Shown: one piece after another, positions 52,209 through 61,082 of the stretch
How positions within the stretch are numbered: position 1 is the stretch's first letter
How the letters are laid out: each line of letters begins with the position of its first letter
Assembly: GCF_008806595.1 (NCBI RefSeq)
Contig: NZ_VZRB01000004.1
Span: forward strand, 1 to 64,000
DNA: 64,000 nucleotides
Direction: 5' to 3'
Origin: Streptomyces luteolifulvus
GTDB lineage: Bacteria; Actinomycetota; Actinomycetes; Streptomycetales; Streptomycetaceae
Translations under genes and position numbers: made by a program
Notes under the pieces: generated by a model
The model's input: only the letters and a program-made list of their open reading frames with translations
What the model was told of the DNA's origin: nothing
Database searches by the model: none

Positions 52209-52973
52209 ATGAGTGAACTCCTGCCTTTCACGCACGAGTACGACGGCGAACACCTCAGTTGCGTGTACGGCGACGGCGGTGGTCCCGGAGCGGCCACCGC
52301 CGTCGCGCTGCACGGTGCCGGCAACGGCAGCAAGGAGCGATCGCTGCCGCTCCTCGAGGAGTTCACGGCGCACGGCTGCAACGCCCTCGCCCTCGACTTC
52401 TCCGGACACGGCGAAAGCAGCGGGGAACTGCGGGAGTTGAGTCTGCGGCGCCGCTTCGAGCAGGCCGTGTCCGTGATCGACGCGCGGGTTCCCGCGGACG
52501 GCCCGCTGGTCCTGGTCGGCTTCAGCATGAGCGGCCAGACGGCGACGGATCTCGCCGCGCACTACGGGGACCGGGTGGCGGCCCTGGGACTCTGCGCGCC
52601 CGCCGTGTACACGGCCGAGGCCTGGGACGTCCCGTTCGGCGAAGGGAACAGCCGGTTCAGCGAACTCATCCGCCGCCCGGACGGCTGGCGCGGTGCCCCC
52701 GCACTGGACGTACTGCGGTCCTTCGAGGGCCGTGCGGTGCTCGCGGTACCGGGCAAGGACGAGATCATCCCGCCCGCCGTCACCGAGGCGGTCCAGGACG
52801 CCCTGACCGCTCGCGCCCGGTTCACCCGCTTCGACCTCCCCGACGCCGACCACATCCTGGGCCGCTGGTTCCTCGAACACCCCGACGACCGAGGGGAGTT
52901 CGTCGCGGCGGTGCTGGCCGGTCCCGGCGACGGAGGCCGGACGCCGACCCGTGCCTGGGAACGCTACGGCTGA
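52209..52973 (+). CDS. Alpha/beta-hydrolase
   Basis: A 254-residue serine hydrolase. Visible parts are the oxyanion strand VALHGAGNGSKERS, the LDFSGHGESSG loop, the nucleophile elbow VGFSMSGQTA with Ser near residue 104, an Asp in VPGKDEIIPP and the final His in DADHILGRWFLEHP. It resembles acyl-protein or carboxyl esterases with a small cap. Substrate unknown. Start at ATG 52209; a GTG four codons upstream is possible. A 230-base gap lies before it with no recognisable element. Confidence 0.88.
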   Translation: MSELLPFTHEYDGEHLSCVYGDGGGPGAATAVALHGAGNGSKERSLPLLEEFTAHGCNALALDFSGHGESSGELRELSLRRRFEQAVSVIDARVPADGPLVLVGFSMSGQTATDLAAHYGDRVAALGLCAPAVYTAEAWDVPFGEGNSRFSELIRRPDGWRGAPALDVLRSFEGRAVLAVPGKDEIIPPAVTEAVQDALTARARFTRFDLPDADHILGRWFLEHPDDRGEFVAAVLAGPGDGGRTPTRAWERYG

Positions 52974-53004
52974 ACCGCAGCGTTCGCGTTCCGCGGGGCC
53001 TGTG

Positions 53005-54348
53005 TCAGACCCCGGGCTCCGCCCGTACCACCCCCGCCATCACCGCCGCGACGAGTGCCGTGTGGTCGGCGGTGGTCTGGTCGGTGTAGTCCAGGGCGAA
53101 GTCCGCGACCGCCCGTTCGAAGGTGTCCGAGCTGCCCAGGTACGCGGCGATCGCGATGCGGTCGCCGGAGCGGGCGTGTGCGCGGGCGAGGGTGGTGCCG
53201 CACAGGCGGGCGTAGGCCAGGAGGTCGGCCGGGCCCATCCCGGCCACGTCCGCGGAGCCCTTCATATCGCGCAGCTGACGCCAGTAGAAGGCACGGTCCT
53301 GCGGTCCGGTCATCCACCCGAGGAAGATGTCGCTGGCGGACTGCAGCAGCCGCTGCCCGGCGACGACCCGGTGCCCGGGATGCACATACGGGCCGCTGGG
53401 CAGGTGCGCCTCCAGTACGGACTTGCGGGCTTCCTTGATCTGCAGGAACAGCGGGTCGTCGGCGTCGCGTCCGGCGAACAGCACGATGAAGCAGCGCATG
53501 CCGACGCTGCCGACACCGACGGTCTTGCGGGCGGCGTCGACGAAGCGGAAGCGGTCCAGGAGCAGACGGCGTTCCTCGGAGAGGGTGGAGCGGTAGTCGC
53601 TGAAGATCTTCCGGAGGGTGGCGGTGTCGGCGGCGTCGGCGGGTTCCAGGAGCGGCGGGTCGTGGATGATGCGCCGCCGGCCGTCGACGACCTCCGTCAG
53701 CTTGCCCAGGGCCTGCAGGCTGGTGCGGCGGCGGGCCCGGGTGAGCTGGGAGGCGGCACGGCGGCGGTGGCGGGCGGAGCGGACGAGGGGCAGCAGGCTT
53801 TCGACGTCGATGCGCTCGTACCACACGTCGAGTTCGCCCATGCGCGCCAGTCTCCGCATGTTCACGCGGTACGCGGCCGCGGCCTCCTGTGCCGCCCGGC
53901 GCACCTTGCCGTCCTCGTGACCGTTCTCGCGGGCGGCGACGGCGACGCTGGCGGCAAGCCGTTTCACGTCCCATTCGAAGGGCCCGGGGAACGTCTCGTC
54001 GAAGTCGTTGAGGTCGAACAGCACGGCCCGCTCCGGGGAGGCGTACAGGCCGAAGTTGAGCAGATGGGCGTCGCCGCACAGCTGCACGGTCAGGCCGGTG
54101 TGCGGCTGGACCGCGAGATCCGAGGCCATCACGGCGGCGGCCCCGCGCAGGAAGGCGAAGGGCGAGGCGACCATGCGCCCGTACCGGACGGGCAGCAGCT
54201 CCGGCAGCCGGTCCCGGCCCTGGCGCTCCAGTACGGCGACCGGGTCGGGCCGCTCGACGGAGGGGATCCACCGGCCGTGCGCGGAACGCGGGACACGCTT
54301 GCGGGCGGCCCTGCCGCGCTCGGCGGGGTCGGCGGGGGTGGTGGTCAT
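53005..54348 (-). CDS. DUF2252 protein
   Basis: A 447-residue soluble protein. DUF2252 shows kinase-like traits: LCGDAHLLNFGLYASPERA and VLFDLNDFDETFPGPFEWD recall the catalytic HGD and DFD loops of aminoglycoside-phosphotransferase-like folds, and RTVGVGSV-like glycines occur later. The substrate is unknown. The ATG at 54348 is followed by a basic stretch. It is divergent from the winged-helix gene and ends 32 bases from the convergent hydrolase gene. Confidence 0.88.
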   Translation of the reverse strand: MTTTPADPAERGRAARKRVPRSAHGRWIPSVERPDPVAVLERQGRDRLPELLPVRYGRMVASPFAFLRGAAAVMASDLAVQPHTGLTVQLCGDAHLLNFGLYASPERAVLFDLNDFDETFPGPFEWDVKRLAASVAVAARENGHEDGKVRRAAQEAAAAYRVNMRRLARMGELDVWYERIDVESLLPLVRSARHRRRAASQLTRARRRTSLQALGKLTEVVDGRRRIIHDPPLLEPADAADTATLRKIFSDYRSTLSEERRLLLDRFRFVDAARKTVGVGSVGMRCFIVLFAGRDADDPLFLQIKEARKSVLEAHLPSGPYVHPGHRVVAGQRLLQSASDIFLGWMTGPQDRAFYWRQLRDMKGSADVAGMGPADLLAYARLCGTTLARAHARSGDRIAIAAYLGSSDTFERAVADFALDYTDQTTADHTALVAAVMAGVVRAEPGV

Positions 54349-54574
54349 CTGCCCTGCCCTTCCATCACGCCTCCCGGGTCTCGTGCGTCTCGTGGCTGTC
54401 CTGGCTCCCTGGTGCTCCTGGCCCGCGGTACCCCCTGAACGCAGTGAAGGCCGGGCGTGGGGGCACCCGCATGCCCGGCACGGCAAACGGGTGACGGCGC
54501 CGGTTGTCAGTGCCGTCCGAGAGGATGTGGTCAGGCGGAACGGCCAGGAAGACGGAGAGCGGGTGGAGGTCGGC

Positions 54575-55768
54575 ATGACCGGCAGCGTCGGCGAGGGGCG
54601 GTACATCGGGGTGGCGGAGCGCCGGGCCAGGCTGGCGCTGCGGCACCGGCTGGCCGGGCCGGCCCGGGCTGCGGACCCGGAGGAGGCCGCCGCCTCCCTG
54701 GTGGCCCTGCACGGTTCGGACCCCGCGACGGTGTACCTGGCCCTGGGCGCGCGGCTGGCCGACCCGGCGCGGACCGTGCCGGACACCGGCCGGGCGCTGT
54801 ACGAGGACCGCACTCTGGTCCGGATGCACGGCATGCGGCACACCGTGTTCGTGTTCCCCACGGACCTGACCGCCGTCGTGCACGCCTCGACCGGCCTCGC
54901 GGTCGCCGCACGCGAGCGTGCCACGCTGCTCAAGAACATGGCGAAGGCCGGGGCACCGGACGCGGCCTGGCTGAAGGAGGTCGAGGAGTCGGCCCTGGCC
55001 GTGCTGGCCCGGCGCGGCCAGGCCACGGCGGCCGAGCTCGCCGAGGACGAGCCGCGTCTGCGGGAGCAGTTCGTGTACGCGGCCGGCAAGAGCTACGAGG
55101 GTGTGCACACCGTCTCGACACGGCTGCTGAGGGTGCTGGGCGTGGAGGGGAAGGTCGTCCGGGGACGCCCCCTCGGCTCCTGGACGTCCAGCCAGTTCCG
55201 CTGGGCGTTGGCACCGGAACACCCCGAGCTGGACCCGGCCGGGGCTCAGGCCCGTCTGCTGCAGCACTGGCTCACCGCGTGCGGGCCGGCCACGGAGGCC
55301 GACCTGAAGTGGTGGACGGGCTGGCGGGTCACGGACGTCCGCAGAGCGCTGAAGGCGATCGGCGCGCGGCCGGTCTCCCTCGACGAGGGCACGGGGTACG
55401 TCGTCGCCGGCGACGAGGCTGCGCCGGCCGGACCGGCGGAGCCATGGGCCGCGCTGCTGCCGGCGCTCGATCCGACGGCGATGGGATGGCAGCAGCGGGA
55501 CTGGTACCTCGCGCCGGAGCTGCGCCCCCGGCTGTTCGACTACAGCGGCAACGTGGGGCCGACGGTCTGGTGGAACGGCCGGGTGGTGGGCGGCTGGGCC
55601 CAGCGCGCGGACGGGGAGATCGTCTGGCGCCTGCTGGACACGGACGAGGTGGGCCGGGACGCCGAGGCAGCGATCACCGCGGAGGCGGAACGGCTGCGCA
55701 GCTGGGTGGGAACCACCCGGGTGACCCCTCGCTTCCGGACGCCGCTGGAGAAGGAGTTGTCGGCGTAG
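54575..55768 (+). CDS. Winged-helix DNA-binding-domain protein (AlkX/YcaQ-like)
   Basis: A 397-residue protein with the pattern of the winged-helix family typified by DUF1006/AlkX: RRARLALRHRLAGPARA at the start, SLVALHGSDPATVYLALGAR, LVRMHGMRHTVFVFP, and a C-terminal QRDWYLAPELRPRLFDYSGN...VWWNGRVVGGW. Relatives have several winged helices and some unhook DNA interstrand crosslinks as glycosylases, so a DNA-repair role is possible but unproved. GGAGG precedes the ATG. A GTG four codons upstream is a weaker alternative. Confidence 0.87.
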   Translation: MTGSVGEGRYIGVAERRARLALRHRLAGPARAADPEEAAASLVALHGSDPATVYLALGARLADPARTVPDTGRALYEDRTLVRMHGMRHTVFVFPTDLTAVVHASTGLAVAARERATLLKNMAKAGAPDAAWLKEVEESALAVLARRGQATAAELAEDEPRLREQFVYAAGKSYEGVHTVSTRLLRVLGVEGKVVRGRPLGSWTSSQFRWALAPEHPELDPAGAQARLLQHWLTACGPATEADLKWWTGWRVTDVRRALKAIGARPVSLDEGTGYVVAGDEAAPAGPAEPWAALLPALDPTAMGWQQRDWYLAPELRPRLFDYSGNVGPTVWWNGRVVGGWAQRADGEIVWRLLDTDEVGRDAEAAITAEAERLRSWVGTTRVTPRFRTPLEKELSA

Positions 55769-55850
55769 CTGCCCCTCAGCGGCCCCGGCGTGCGGCATGG
55801 CAACGCCGACGCCGGGCACCCCACCGCACAGGGCACCCGGCGCAGACGGT

Positions 55851-56165
55851 TCAACGTGAGTATCGAATCAGCGCCCTCACCATGTGGCACGTCGTGTCCG
55901 ACGGCGGGTGCACGCCGATCACTTGGGCCGTGCTCCGTATCGTCTCGTTGCGGGCCTGGTTGGGCACGTACACGCCCGAGTCGAGCAGGGCGATGGCGAG
56001 GCGCATGGCCTTGAGGCGGCGGTTGTGGGTGATGTACCACTCGCGCGGACGGCCCGGCGGCAACGGCCGCTTCTCCACGGGCGCGTACGGCAGATCGAGC
56101 AGCACGGGCTGCTTCGCGGTGGACTGGGTGGGCAACGGCTTCGGCTTCAGTGCGGCAGCGGGCAC
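55851..56165 (-). CDS. Conserved hypothetical basic protein
   Basis: A roughly 104-residue soluble protein, Pro-rich at the start and with a basic helical part (PREWYITHNRRLKAMRLAIALLDSGVYVPN). No known domain is recognised. Start choice: AGGAGG at 56172-56177 is directly against an ATG (56171) but six bases before the GTG at 56165, so the GTG is much the better start. It is a single gene between two forward genes. Confidence 0.72.
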   Translation of the reverse strand: MPAAALKPKPLPTQSTAKQPVLLDLPYAPVEKRPLPPGRPREWYITHNRRLKAMRLAIALLDSGVYVPNQARNETIRSTAQVIGVHPPSDTTCHMVRALIRYSR

Positions 56166-56338
56166 AGGCATCCTCCTGTCGCGGTCAGGGCGCCCTCCCG
56201 GAGTTCGGCCACTCCGGCGACACCCTCGAACACTGCTTCTATTCTACTGCCCGCCACTGACAAAAGCCCCTGGCCACAAGGGCTTTCGGGGAGGCCGGGG
56301 CCAAGGTGGAGGACGGGCCGTCGTATACCGTGGGCGGT

Positions 56339-56698
56339 ATGGAGATCTGGATCAATCCGGCCTGTTCGAAGTGCCGCAGCGCGATCAGTCTGCTCGATGC
56401 CGAGGGTGCCGAGTACACCGTCCGCCGTTATCTGGAGGACGTGCCGAGCGAGGACGAGATCCGGGACGTGCTCGGGCGGCTCGGGCTCGAACCGTGGGAC
56501 ATCACCCGCACGCAGGAGGCCGCGGCCAAGGAGCTCGGGCTCAAGGAGTGGCCGCGGGACGAGACTTCGCGCGAGCGCTGGATCAGCGCGCTGGCCGAGC
56601 ATCCGAAGCTGATCCAGCGCCCGATCATCACGGCCGAGGACGGCACGGCGGTGGTGGCCCGCACCGACGCGGCCGTTCAGGACGCCATGTCCCGTTAG
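56339..56698 (+). CDS. ArsC-family reductase-like protein
   Basis: A 119-residue thioredoxin-fold protein of the ArsC/Spx/YffB group. It has the redox motif CSKCRSAISLLD near the start, a central YLEDVPSEDEIRDVLGRLG and the LIQRPIITAEDG segment with the conserved Arg. The CxxC at the N-terminus differs from classical CxxS/CxxT ArsC enzymes and is typical of the Spx/MgsR-like or YffB-like members, so arsenate reduction is not assured. No ars genes are nearby. It is a single gene. Confidence 0.88.
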   Translation: MEIWINPACSKCRSAISLLDAEGAEYTVRRYLEDVPSEDEIRDVLGRLGLEPWDITRTQEAAAKELGLKEWPRDETSRERWISALAEHPKLIQRPIITAEDGTAVVARTDAAVQDAMSR

Positions 56699-56756
56699 TT
56701 GACGGTTTGTCGGGTGGCGGGAGTCAAGGCCACTTCCCCTGTTACCCTCCGCCGCC

Positions 56757-57587
56757 ATGACCTTCGGTGATCAAGGAATGCCGTACGGGGCTCCGGTCGG
56801 GGCTCCGGACCCGTACGCCCAGTGGGTGGCCGAGCAGGAACGGATACGCAGGAGGAGGCGGCGGACCGGCCTCGCGGTCGGTGCCGTGGCGGGGGTCGTT
56901 CTCGTCGCGGCCGTGGCCGCCGGCACCGCGATGTACACCGGCGGCGACGCGGACCGGGCGGCGGCTGCCGCCTCCCCCTCCACCCGCTCGGGCGGGACGC
57001 CCGTTCCGTCCGTGAATGTCGACATGCCCTCCGACGCCCCGTCCGCCCTGCCCTCCCTGCTGGCGCGCCCGGTGATTCGCCCCGAGCAGGCGTTCCCGGA
57101 GACGAACGTGCACCTGAAGGACGGCTCCCGTTACACACGCGTCGACCTGGCCACCACCACCGACTGCTCCCGCGGCATGTCGCAGGAGCTCGCCGCCCTG
57201 ATCGAGCAGGGCGAGGAGTGTGCCCGGCTGACCGCGGCCCTGTTCACGGACGCGGACCGGCGCTCACAGGTGACGGTCACCGTGCTGAGCTTCCGGCGCG
57301 TCGAGGACGCCTCGCGGGTCTTCATGATGGCGTCCATGGACCCCGTGCAGTACCAGGTGGTCTCGCTCGATCCCCCGCCCGAGGCGGGAATGCCGACCGT
57401 GCCGCCCGGCTCGGCGGGGATCTTCCGACGGTTGATGACGGTCCGGTCCGTGGTGTTCGCCAACGGGCAGTGGGGCGACGGCGCGGAGACCCGCGAAGCG
57501 GAGCTCACACGGCAGACCGAGGGGCTGCTCCAGTACGTCAACGACACCGTGGTGGCCCACGAGGAGGGACGGAGCGGGGTCGGCTGA
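56757..57587 (+). CDS. Membrane-anchored protein of unknown function
   Basis: A 276-residue protein with a cytosolic N-terminus containing an Arg run (RIRRRRRRTG), one membrane helix (LAVGAVAGVVLVAAVAAGTA, about 38-57) and an outer domain (about 105-270) after a Ser/Pro linker. The outer part has two cysteines in TDCSRGM and EECARLTAALF, likely a disulfide, and ends acidic. Family not recognised. The ATG has a weak ribosome site. It is followed by another exported protein gene after 119 bases. Confidence 0.82.
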   Translation: MTFGDQGMPYGAPVGAPDPYAQWVAEQERIRRRRRRTGLAVGAVAGVVLVAAVAAGTAMYTGGDADRAAAAASPSTRSGGTPVPSVNVDMPSDAPSALPSLLARPVIRPEQAFPETNVHLKDGSRYTRVDLATTTDCSRGMSQELAALIEQGEECARLTAALFTDADRRSQVTVTVLSFRRVEDASRVFMMASMDPVQYQVVSLDPPPEAGMPTVPPGSAGIFRRLMTVRSVVFANGQWGDGAETREAELTRQTEGLLQYVNDTVVAHEEGRSGVG

Positions 57588-57706
57588 GCCCTCCGTCCGG
57601 GCATGTGACGCAGGTTACTTCAGCGAGTCCCGTAACCGCTGAGTAACTTCGTTCGGGATCTCGTACCTACCGACGTACGCTTCCCCGACCTCTTCAGGAG
57701 GCGCGC

Positions 57707-58426
57707 ATGTCGCGTAGGAGAACTCTCGGCACGAAGAAGAAGATCGCGCTGCTCGTCAGTGCCGCCGCAGTGGCGGGCGGTGGGGCCTTCGCCCTGGCGT
57801 CGACTTCGAATGCCGCACAGAGCCCGCAGAACGCCAAGCCCCTGGCCGCCGCGGATTCGACGGTCTGTCAGGGGCTGGCCACGGCCCTCGGCAACAACCA
57901 GAAGTTCATCGATGGCCAGAAGGCGAACCCGGACGCCCAGTCGGAGGCCCGGATCGCCAACCGTACGGCGGTCATCGAACAGATCAAGGTCCAGCAGAAG
58001 GCCGCGGGTTGTGTCGTTGGGGAGTCGGCTCAGGGCTCCCAGGCGGCGCAGCCGGGGCAGAACGGCCAGCAGGACGCCGGCCAGCAGGCCGGCGGCGAGC
58101 AGGCTGGGGGCGCACAGCCCTCGCAGGCCGCCCCCGCGGAGAACGCCGACGGGAACAACGGCGGCGGAGCCGCCTCCGGTCAGCAGGTGTGCAACGGCTC
58201 GACCGTCACGCTGTCCGGCGAGGGCGGGGCCCCTGCCGCGTCCAGCAACCAGTTCCCGGCCGGGACCAAGCTGAAGGTCACCAACCTGGACAACAACAAG
58301 TCCACGACGGTGGAGGTCACCTCGGTCTCCGGCAGCTGTGTCCTGCTCAACAACGCGGCCTTCGAACAGGTCCGGGAGCCCGGAAAGTTCCTGATCCGCA
58401 AGGCAGTGATCGAGAAGGTGGGGTGA
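57707..58426 (+). CDS. Secreted protein with Gln/Gly linker and barrel-like C-terminal domain
   Basis: A 239-residue exported protein. The signal peptide (KKKIALLVSAAAVAGGGAFA, cut near AQS) is followed by a helical part with two cysteines (VCQGLATALG...AAGCVVG), a linker rich in Gln, Gly and Ala (about 105-158) and a C-terminal domain (about 160-239) with QVCNGSTVTLSGEG and GTKLKVTNLDNNKSTTVEV, which resembles the double-psi barrel of RlpA-like proteins. It may bind the cell wall. AGGAGG lies eight bases before the ATG. The design recalls the partial secreted protein at 63.1 kb. Confidence 0.82.
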   Translation: MSRRRTLGTKKKIALLVSAAAVAGGGAFALASTSNAAQSPQNAKPLAAADSTVCQGLATALGNNQKFIDGQKANPDAQSEARIANRTAVIEQIKVQQKAAGCVVGESAQGSQAAQPGQNGQQDAGQQAGGEQAGGAQPSQAAPAENADGNNGGGAASGQQVCNGSTVTLSGEGGAPAASSNQFPAGTKLKVTNLDNNKSTTVEVTSVSGSCVLLNNAAFEQVREPGKFLIRKAVIEKVG

Positions 58427-58500
58427 GGCTCAGCAGCCGACGAGAGGGATGAGGCGGCGGCAGCTGTTGCCGCTGTTGCCACCGCCTCGTACGTGTCACA

Positions 58501-58580
58501 GGTCCGGCCGCTCGCCCAGGGGCGGCCGGACCGGCGGGTACTGGGGCCGGCGACCGTTACGGGGGTGACGGTCGCCGGCC
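58501..58580 (+). terminator. Two successive perfect hairpins upstream of glnII
   Basis: GGTCCGGCCGC (58501-58511) pairs with 58522-58532; GGCCGGCGACCGT (58545-58557) pairs with 58568-58580. A weaker GAGGCGG/CCGCCTC hairpin precedes them (58451-58492). They lie 75-155 bases after the stop of the exported protein gene and probably insulate glnII from it. Confidence 0.75.
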
Positions 58581-58647
58581 GCGCGCTGTGCGCACCTCAG
58601 GGCCGCACAGAACCCTCACACCGTGAATCGCGACACAGTGCCACCCG

Positions 58648-58685
58648 GTAACACGGGGTTCACATTCGAGCAATGACCGGGAAAT
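58648..58685 (+). promoter_or_regulatory. Degenerate GlnR-type site upstream of glnII
   Basis: GTAAC (58648-58652), TTCAC (58659-58663), GCAAT (58670-58674) and GAAAT (58681-58685) are spaced by exactly six bases. The outer elements fit the GlnR pattern well, the inner two poorly. Known GlnR control of glnII in streptomycetes makes this plausible. Confidence 0.55.
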
Positions 58686-58786
58686 CGCCTGTTGACAGGC
58701 TGCCGGGCATCCAAGGCGGCGCCTCAGTGCCGCAGCGCCGCAAGCACCCGCAAGTGCGCCAGACCCACCCCCGAAGGATGTGGCCC

Positions 58787-59815
58787 GTGACGTTCAAGGC
58801 TGAGTACATCTGGATCGACGGCACCGAGCCGACGGCCAAGCTGCGTTCCAAGACCAAGATTCTGGCCGACGACGCAAAGGGTGCCGAGCTGCCGATCTGG
58901 GGCTTCGACGGGTCCTCCACGAACCAGGCCGAGGGTCACGCCTCGGACCGCGTCCTCAAGCCGGTCTTCTCCTGCCCCGACCCGATCCGCGGCGGCGACG
59001 ACCTCCTCGTCCTGTGCGAGGTCCTCAACATCGACATGACGCCGCACGAGTCCAACACGCGTGCCGCGCTCACCGAGGTCGCCGAGCGGTTCGCCGGCCA
59101 GGAGCCGATCTTCGGCATCGAGCAGGAGTACACCTTCTTCGACGGCGTCCGTCCGCTCGGCTTCCCCGAGGGCGGCTTCCCGGCCCCGCAGGGCGGCTAC
59201 TACTGCGGTGTCGGCGCCGACGAGATCTTCGGCCGTGACGTCGTCGAGGCCCACCTCGACAACTGCCTGAAGGCGGGTCTGGGCATCTCCGGCATCAACG
59301 CCGAGGTCATGCCCGGCCAGTGGGAGTTCCAGGTCGGTCCGCTGGCCCCGCTGGAGGTCGCCGACCAGCTGTGGGTGGCCCGCTGGCTGCTCTACCGCAC
59401 CGCCGAGGACTTCGGCGTCTCCGCCACCCTCGACCCCAAGCCGGTCAAGGGCGACTGGAACGGCGCCGGCGCGCACACCAACTTCTCCACCAAGGCGATG
59501 CGCGAGGGCTACGACGCGATCATCACCGCGTGCGAGTCGCTCGGCGAGGGCTCCAAGCCGCTCGACCACGTCAAGAACTACGGTGCCGGCATCGACGACC
59601 GTCTGACCGGTCTGCACGAGACCGCCCCGTGGAACGAGTACTCCTACGGCGTCTCCGACCGCGGCGCCTCGGTCCGTATCCCGTGGCAGGTCGAGAAGGA
59701 CGGCAAGGGCTACATCGAGGACCGCCGTCCGAACGCCAACGTCGACCCGTACGTGGTGACGCGTCTGCTCGTCGACACCTGCTGCTCCGCGCTGGAGAAG
59801 GCCGGCCAGGTCTGA
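58787..59815 (+). CDS. glnII: Glutamine synthetase type II (eukaryote-like)
   Basis: A heat-labile second glutamine synthetase of 342 residues, the usual GlnII length. Motifs: EYIWIDGTEPTAKLRSKTK, the WGFDGSSTNQAEG loop, GIEQEYTFFD, the MPGQWEFQVGP signature and the ATP site GDWNGAGAHTNFSTKAMR. Type II enzymes lack the adenylylated Tyr. The GTG start follows GAAGGA. A GlnRII-like regulator gene lies 1.3 kb downstream, as in S. coelicolor. A terminator follows. Confidence 0.97.
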   Translation: MTFKAEYIWIDGTEPTAKLRSKTKILADDAKGAELPIWGFDGSSTNQAEGHASDRVLKPVFSCPDPIRGGDDLLVLCEVLNIDMTPHESNTRAALTEVAERFAGQEPIFGIEQEYTFFDGVRPLGFPEGGFPAPQGGYYCGVGADEIFGRDVVEAHLDNCLKAGLGISGINAEVMPGQWEFQVGPLAPLEVADQLWVARWLLYRTAEDFGVSATLDPKPVKGDWNGAGAHTNFSTKAMREGYDAIITACESLGEGSKPLDHVKNYGAGIDDRLTGLHETAPWNEYSYGVSDRGASVRIPWQVEKDGKGYIEDRRPNANVDPYVVTRLLVDTCCSALEKAGQV

Positions 59816-59831
59816 TCCCGCCCAGCCGCTC

Positions 59832-59868
59832 CGAGAGGGTGCCCACCGTCGCGGTGGGCGCCCTCTCG
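59832..59868 (+). terminator. glnII terminator
   Basis: Seventeen-base arms (59832-59848 and 59852-59868), loop TCG, one U-G pair, 17 bases after the glnII stop. Confidence 0.92.
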
Positions 59869-59899
59869 CGTTGTCAGTGGCGCATGCCATGGTGGGGGC

Positions 59900-60823
59900 A
59901 TGGAGATCGACGAGATCCTGGCCGTCAAGGTCCAGACGGAGAACGGCGAGACGTACACCCGGCCTTCGGTGGCCACGCTCCGGGAATTGGTGAACCGGAT
60001 CGGCCGCCGCGGCGACCGGTTCCTCGTGGTGCAGCGGATACCGGACGTCCCGGACGTCTTCGCGCAGGTGTGGCACAAGCGGCGGTCGGACTACCAGTTC
60101 GAGTACCGGGCGAGCCGCGAGGTGTTCCTCTGCACCGTGTACGCCACCGCGGATCCCACCGCCGACGCCCTGGTGGGCTGGGCGCGGCAGGAGGAGGGCT
60201 GGGATGCCAAGACCGCCTGGACTCCGGTCGGTTTCGATCTTCCGGCACAAGTGCCCGAGCCCGCCGACGAGGTGCGCGAGCAGGTGGAGGCACGCATACG
60301 CGAGCTGCTGCGCTGCGGGTACGCCGACCGGGACACGCTCAACGAAGCCGCCGAGGAATACCTCGTGAGCGGCAAGGAGCGGCCGGTGTCCCCTGCACAG
60401 GCCCGGCAGCTCGTGGACCGGCTGTGGCTGGAGCGGCTGGCCGAGATGCAGACCTGGCAGGGCACCACCGACCCCGAGCGCCTCACCCGCGCCTTCGAGG
60501 CACTGACCGCGCAGGGGATCACCGCCCGGGAGAACTTCACCTGCTGCCGTAACTGCGGCACGGCGGAGATAGGTGGGGAACGCGCCGACGGCGACCGGGG
60601 CTTCGTCTACTTCCACTCGCAGTGCGCCGAGGGCGCGGCCGTCGGCAGTGGACTGACGCTGCTGTACGGCGCGTTCGACGGCTCGGCCGAGACCACGGCG
60701 GCCGTCGGGCACAAGGTGGTGGCCGCGCTCACCGAGGCGGGTCTGTCCGCACAGTGGGACGGCAGTCCGGACACCGCCATCACCGTCACGCCCTTGACCT
60801 GGCACAAACGCCTGGTGGGGTGA
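59900..60823 (+). CDS. Conserved hypothetical protein (DUF6891-like C-terminal part)
   Basis: A 307-residue soluble protein. The N-terminal region (about 1-105) has a compact pattern (EILAVKVQTENGETYTRPSV, DYQFEYRASREVFLC); the C-terminal part (about 140-307) has FTCCRNCGTAEIGGE, a Cys cluster, then GFVYFHSQCAEGA and TLLYGAFDGSAE. The C-terminal pattern resembles a domain family that I know only as DUF6891, so the name is tentative. GGGGG lies close before the ATG. It sits between glnII and the GlnRII-like gene, but nothing ties it to nitrogen. Confidence 0.8.
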   Translation: MEIDEILAVKVQTENGETYTRPSVATLRELVNRIGRRGDRFLVVQRIPDVPDVFAQVWHKRRSDYQFEYRASREVFLCTVYATADPTADALVGWARQEEGWDAKTAWTPVGFDLPAQVPEPADEVREQVEARIRELLRCGYADRDTLNEAAEEYLVSGKERPVSPAQARQLVDRLWLERLAEMQTWQGTTDPERLTRAFEALTAQGITARENFTCCRNCGTAEIGGERADGDRGFVYFHSQCAEGAAVGSGLTLLYGAFDGSAETTAAVGHKVVAALTEAGLSAQWDGSPDTAITVTPLTWHKRLVG

Positions 60824-60912
60824 GGTCCCCGGCATCAACTCCAGTCCAGGGAAGCGTCCGAGCAGTGAGAGGAGGGGTCCTGCCGTCGGCATCCGTCTGC
60901 TTCAATGGGGCC

Positions 60913-61035
60913 ATGGCCAGCTTCCGGAAGTTCAACGCGACGGGTCGCCATGACCTGGAGCCCTTCTGGCCTTCCCGTCAGCATCACGACTTCGACCGGG
61001 TGTGTTGCCGCGCGACGACCGCGCCGGCCCTCTGA
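60913..61035 (+). CDS. Possible 40-residue leader peptide upstream of the glnRII-like gene
   Basis: A short frame beginning MASFRKFNATGRHDLEPF and ending RQHHDFDRVCCRATTAPAL. The RxHxDxxRVCC segment recalls actinomycete putative leader peptides, which carry an R-x-H-x-D-x-x-R stretch and cysteine codons before metabolic operons; two adjacent Cys codons are present here. GGGG precedes the ATG. The stop is 119 bases before the regulator gene, with a hairpin in between. It could instead be a chance frame. Confidence 0.5.
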   Translation: MASFRKFNATGRHDLEPFWPSRQHHDFDRVCCRATTAPAL

Positions 61036-61082
61036 AGCCGCACAACCCGGTCTTCGGCCGGCGCGACACGTCGTACGTCCCT

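Larger units (their letters stand above)
58427..58786. other. Gene-free region upstream of glnII with three hairpins and a weak GlnR-like site
   Basis: About 360 bases. After the exported protein gene come three hairpins (58451-58492, 58501-58532, 58545-58580), then a GlnR-like arrangement at 58648-58685, then the glnII leader. No gene is supported here, although an in-frame extension of glnII upstream is open. Confidence 0.65.

Noticed and set aside
58673..58786. Longer GlnII starting at 58673
   Set aside because: The extension contains the promoter-like and GlnR-like elements, and known GlnII proteins start at TFKAEYIW, as with the GTG at 58787.
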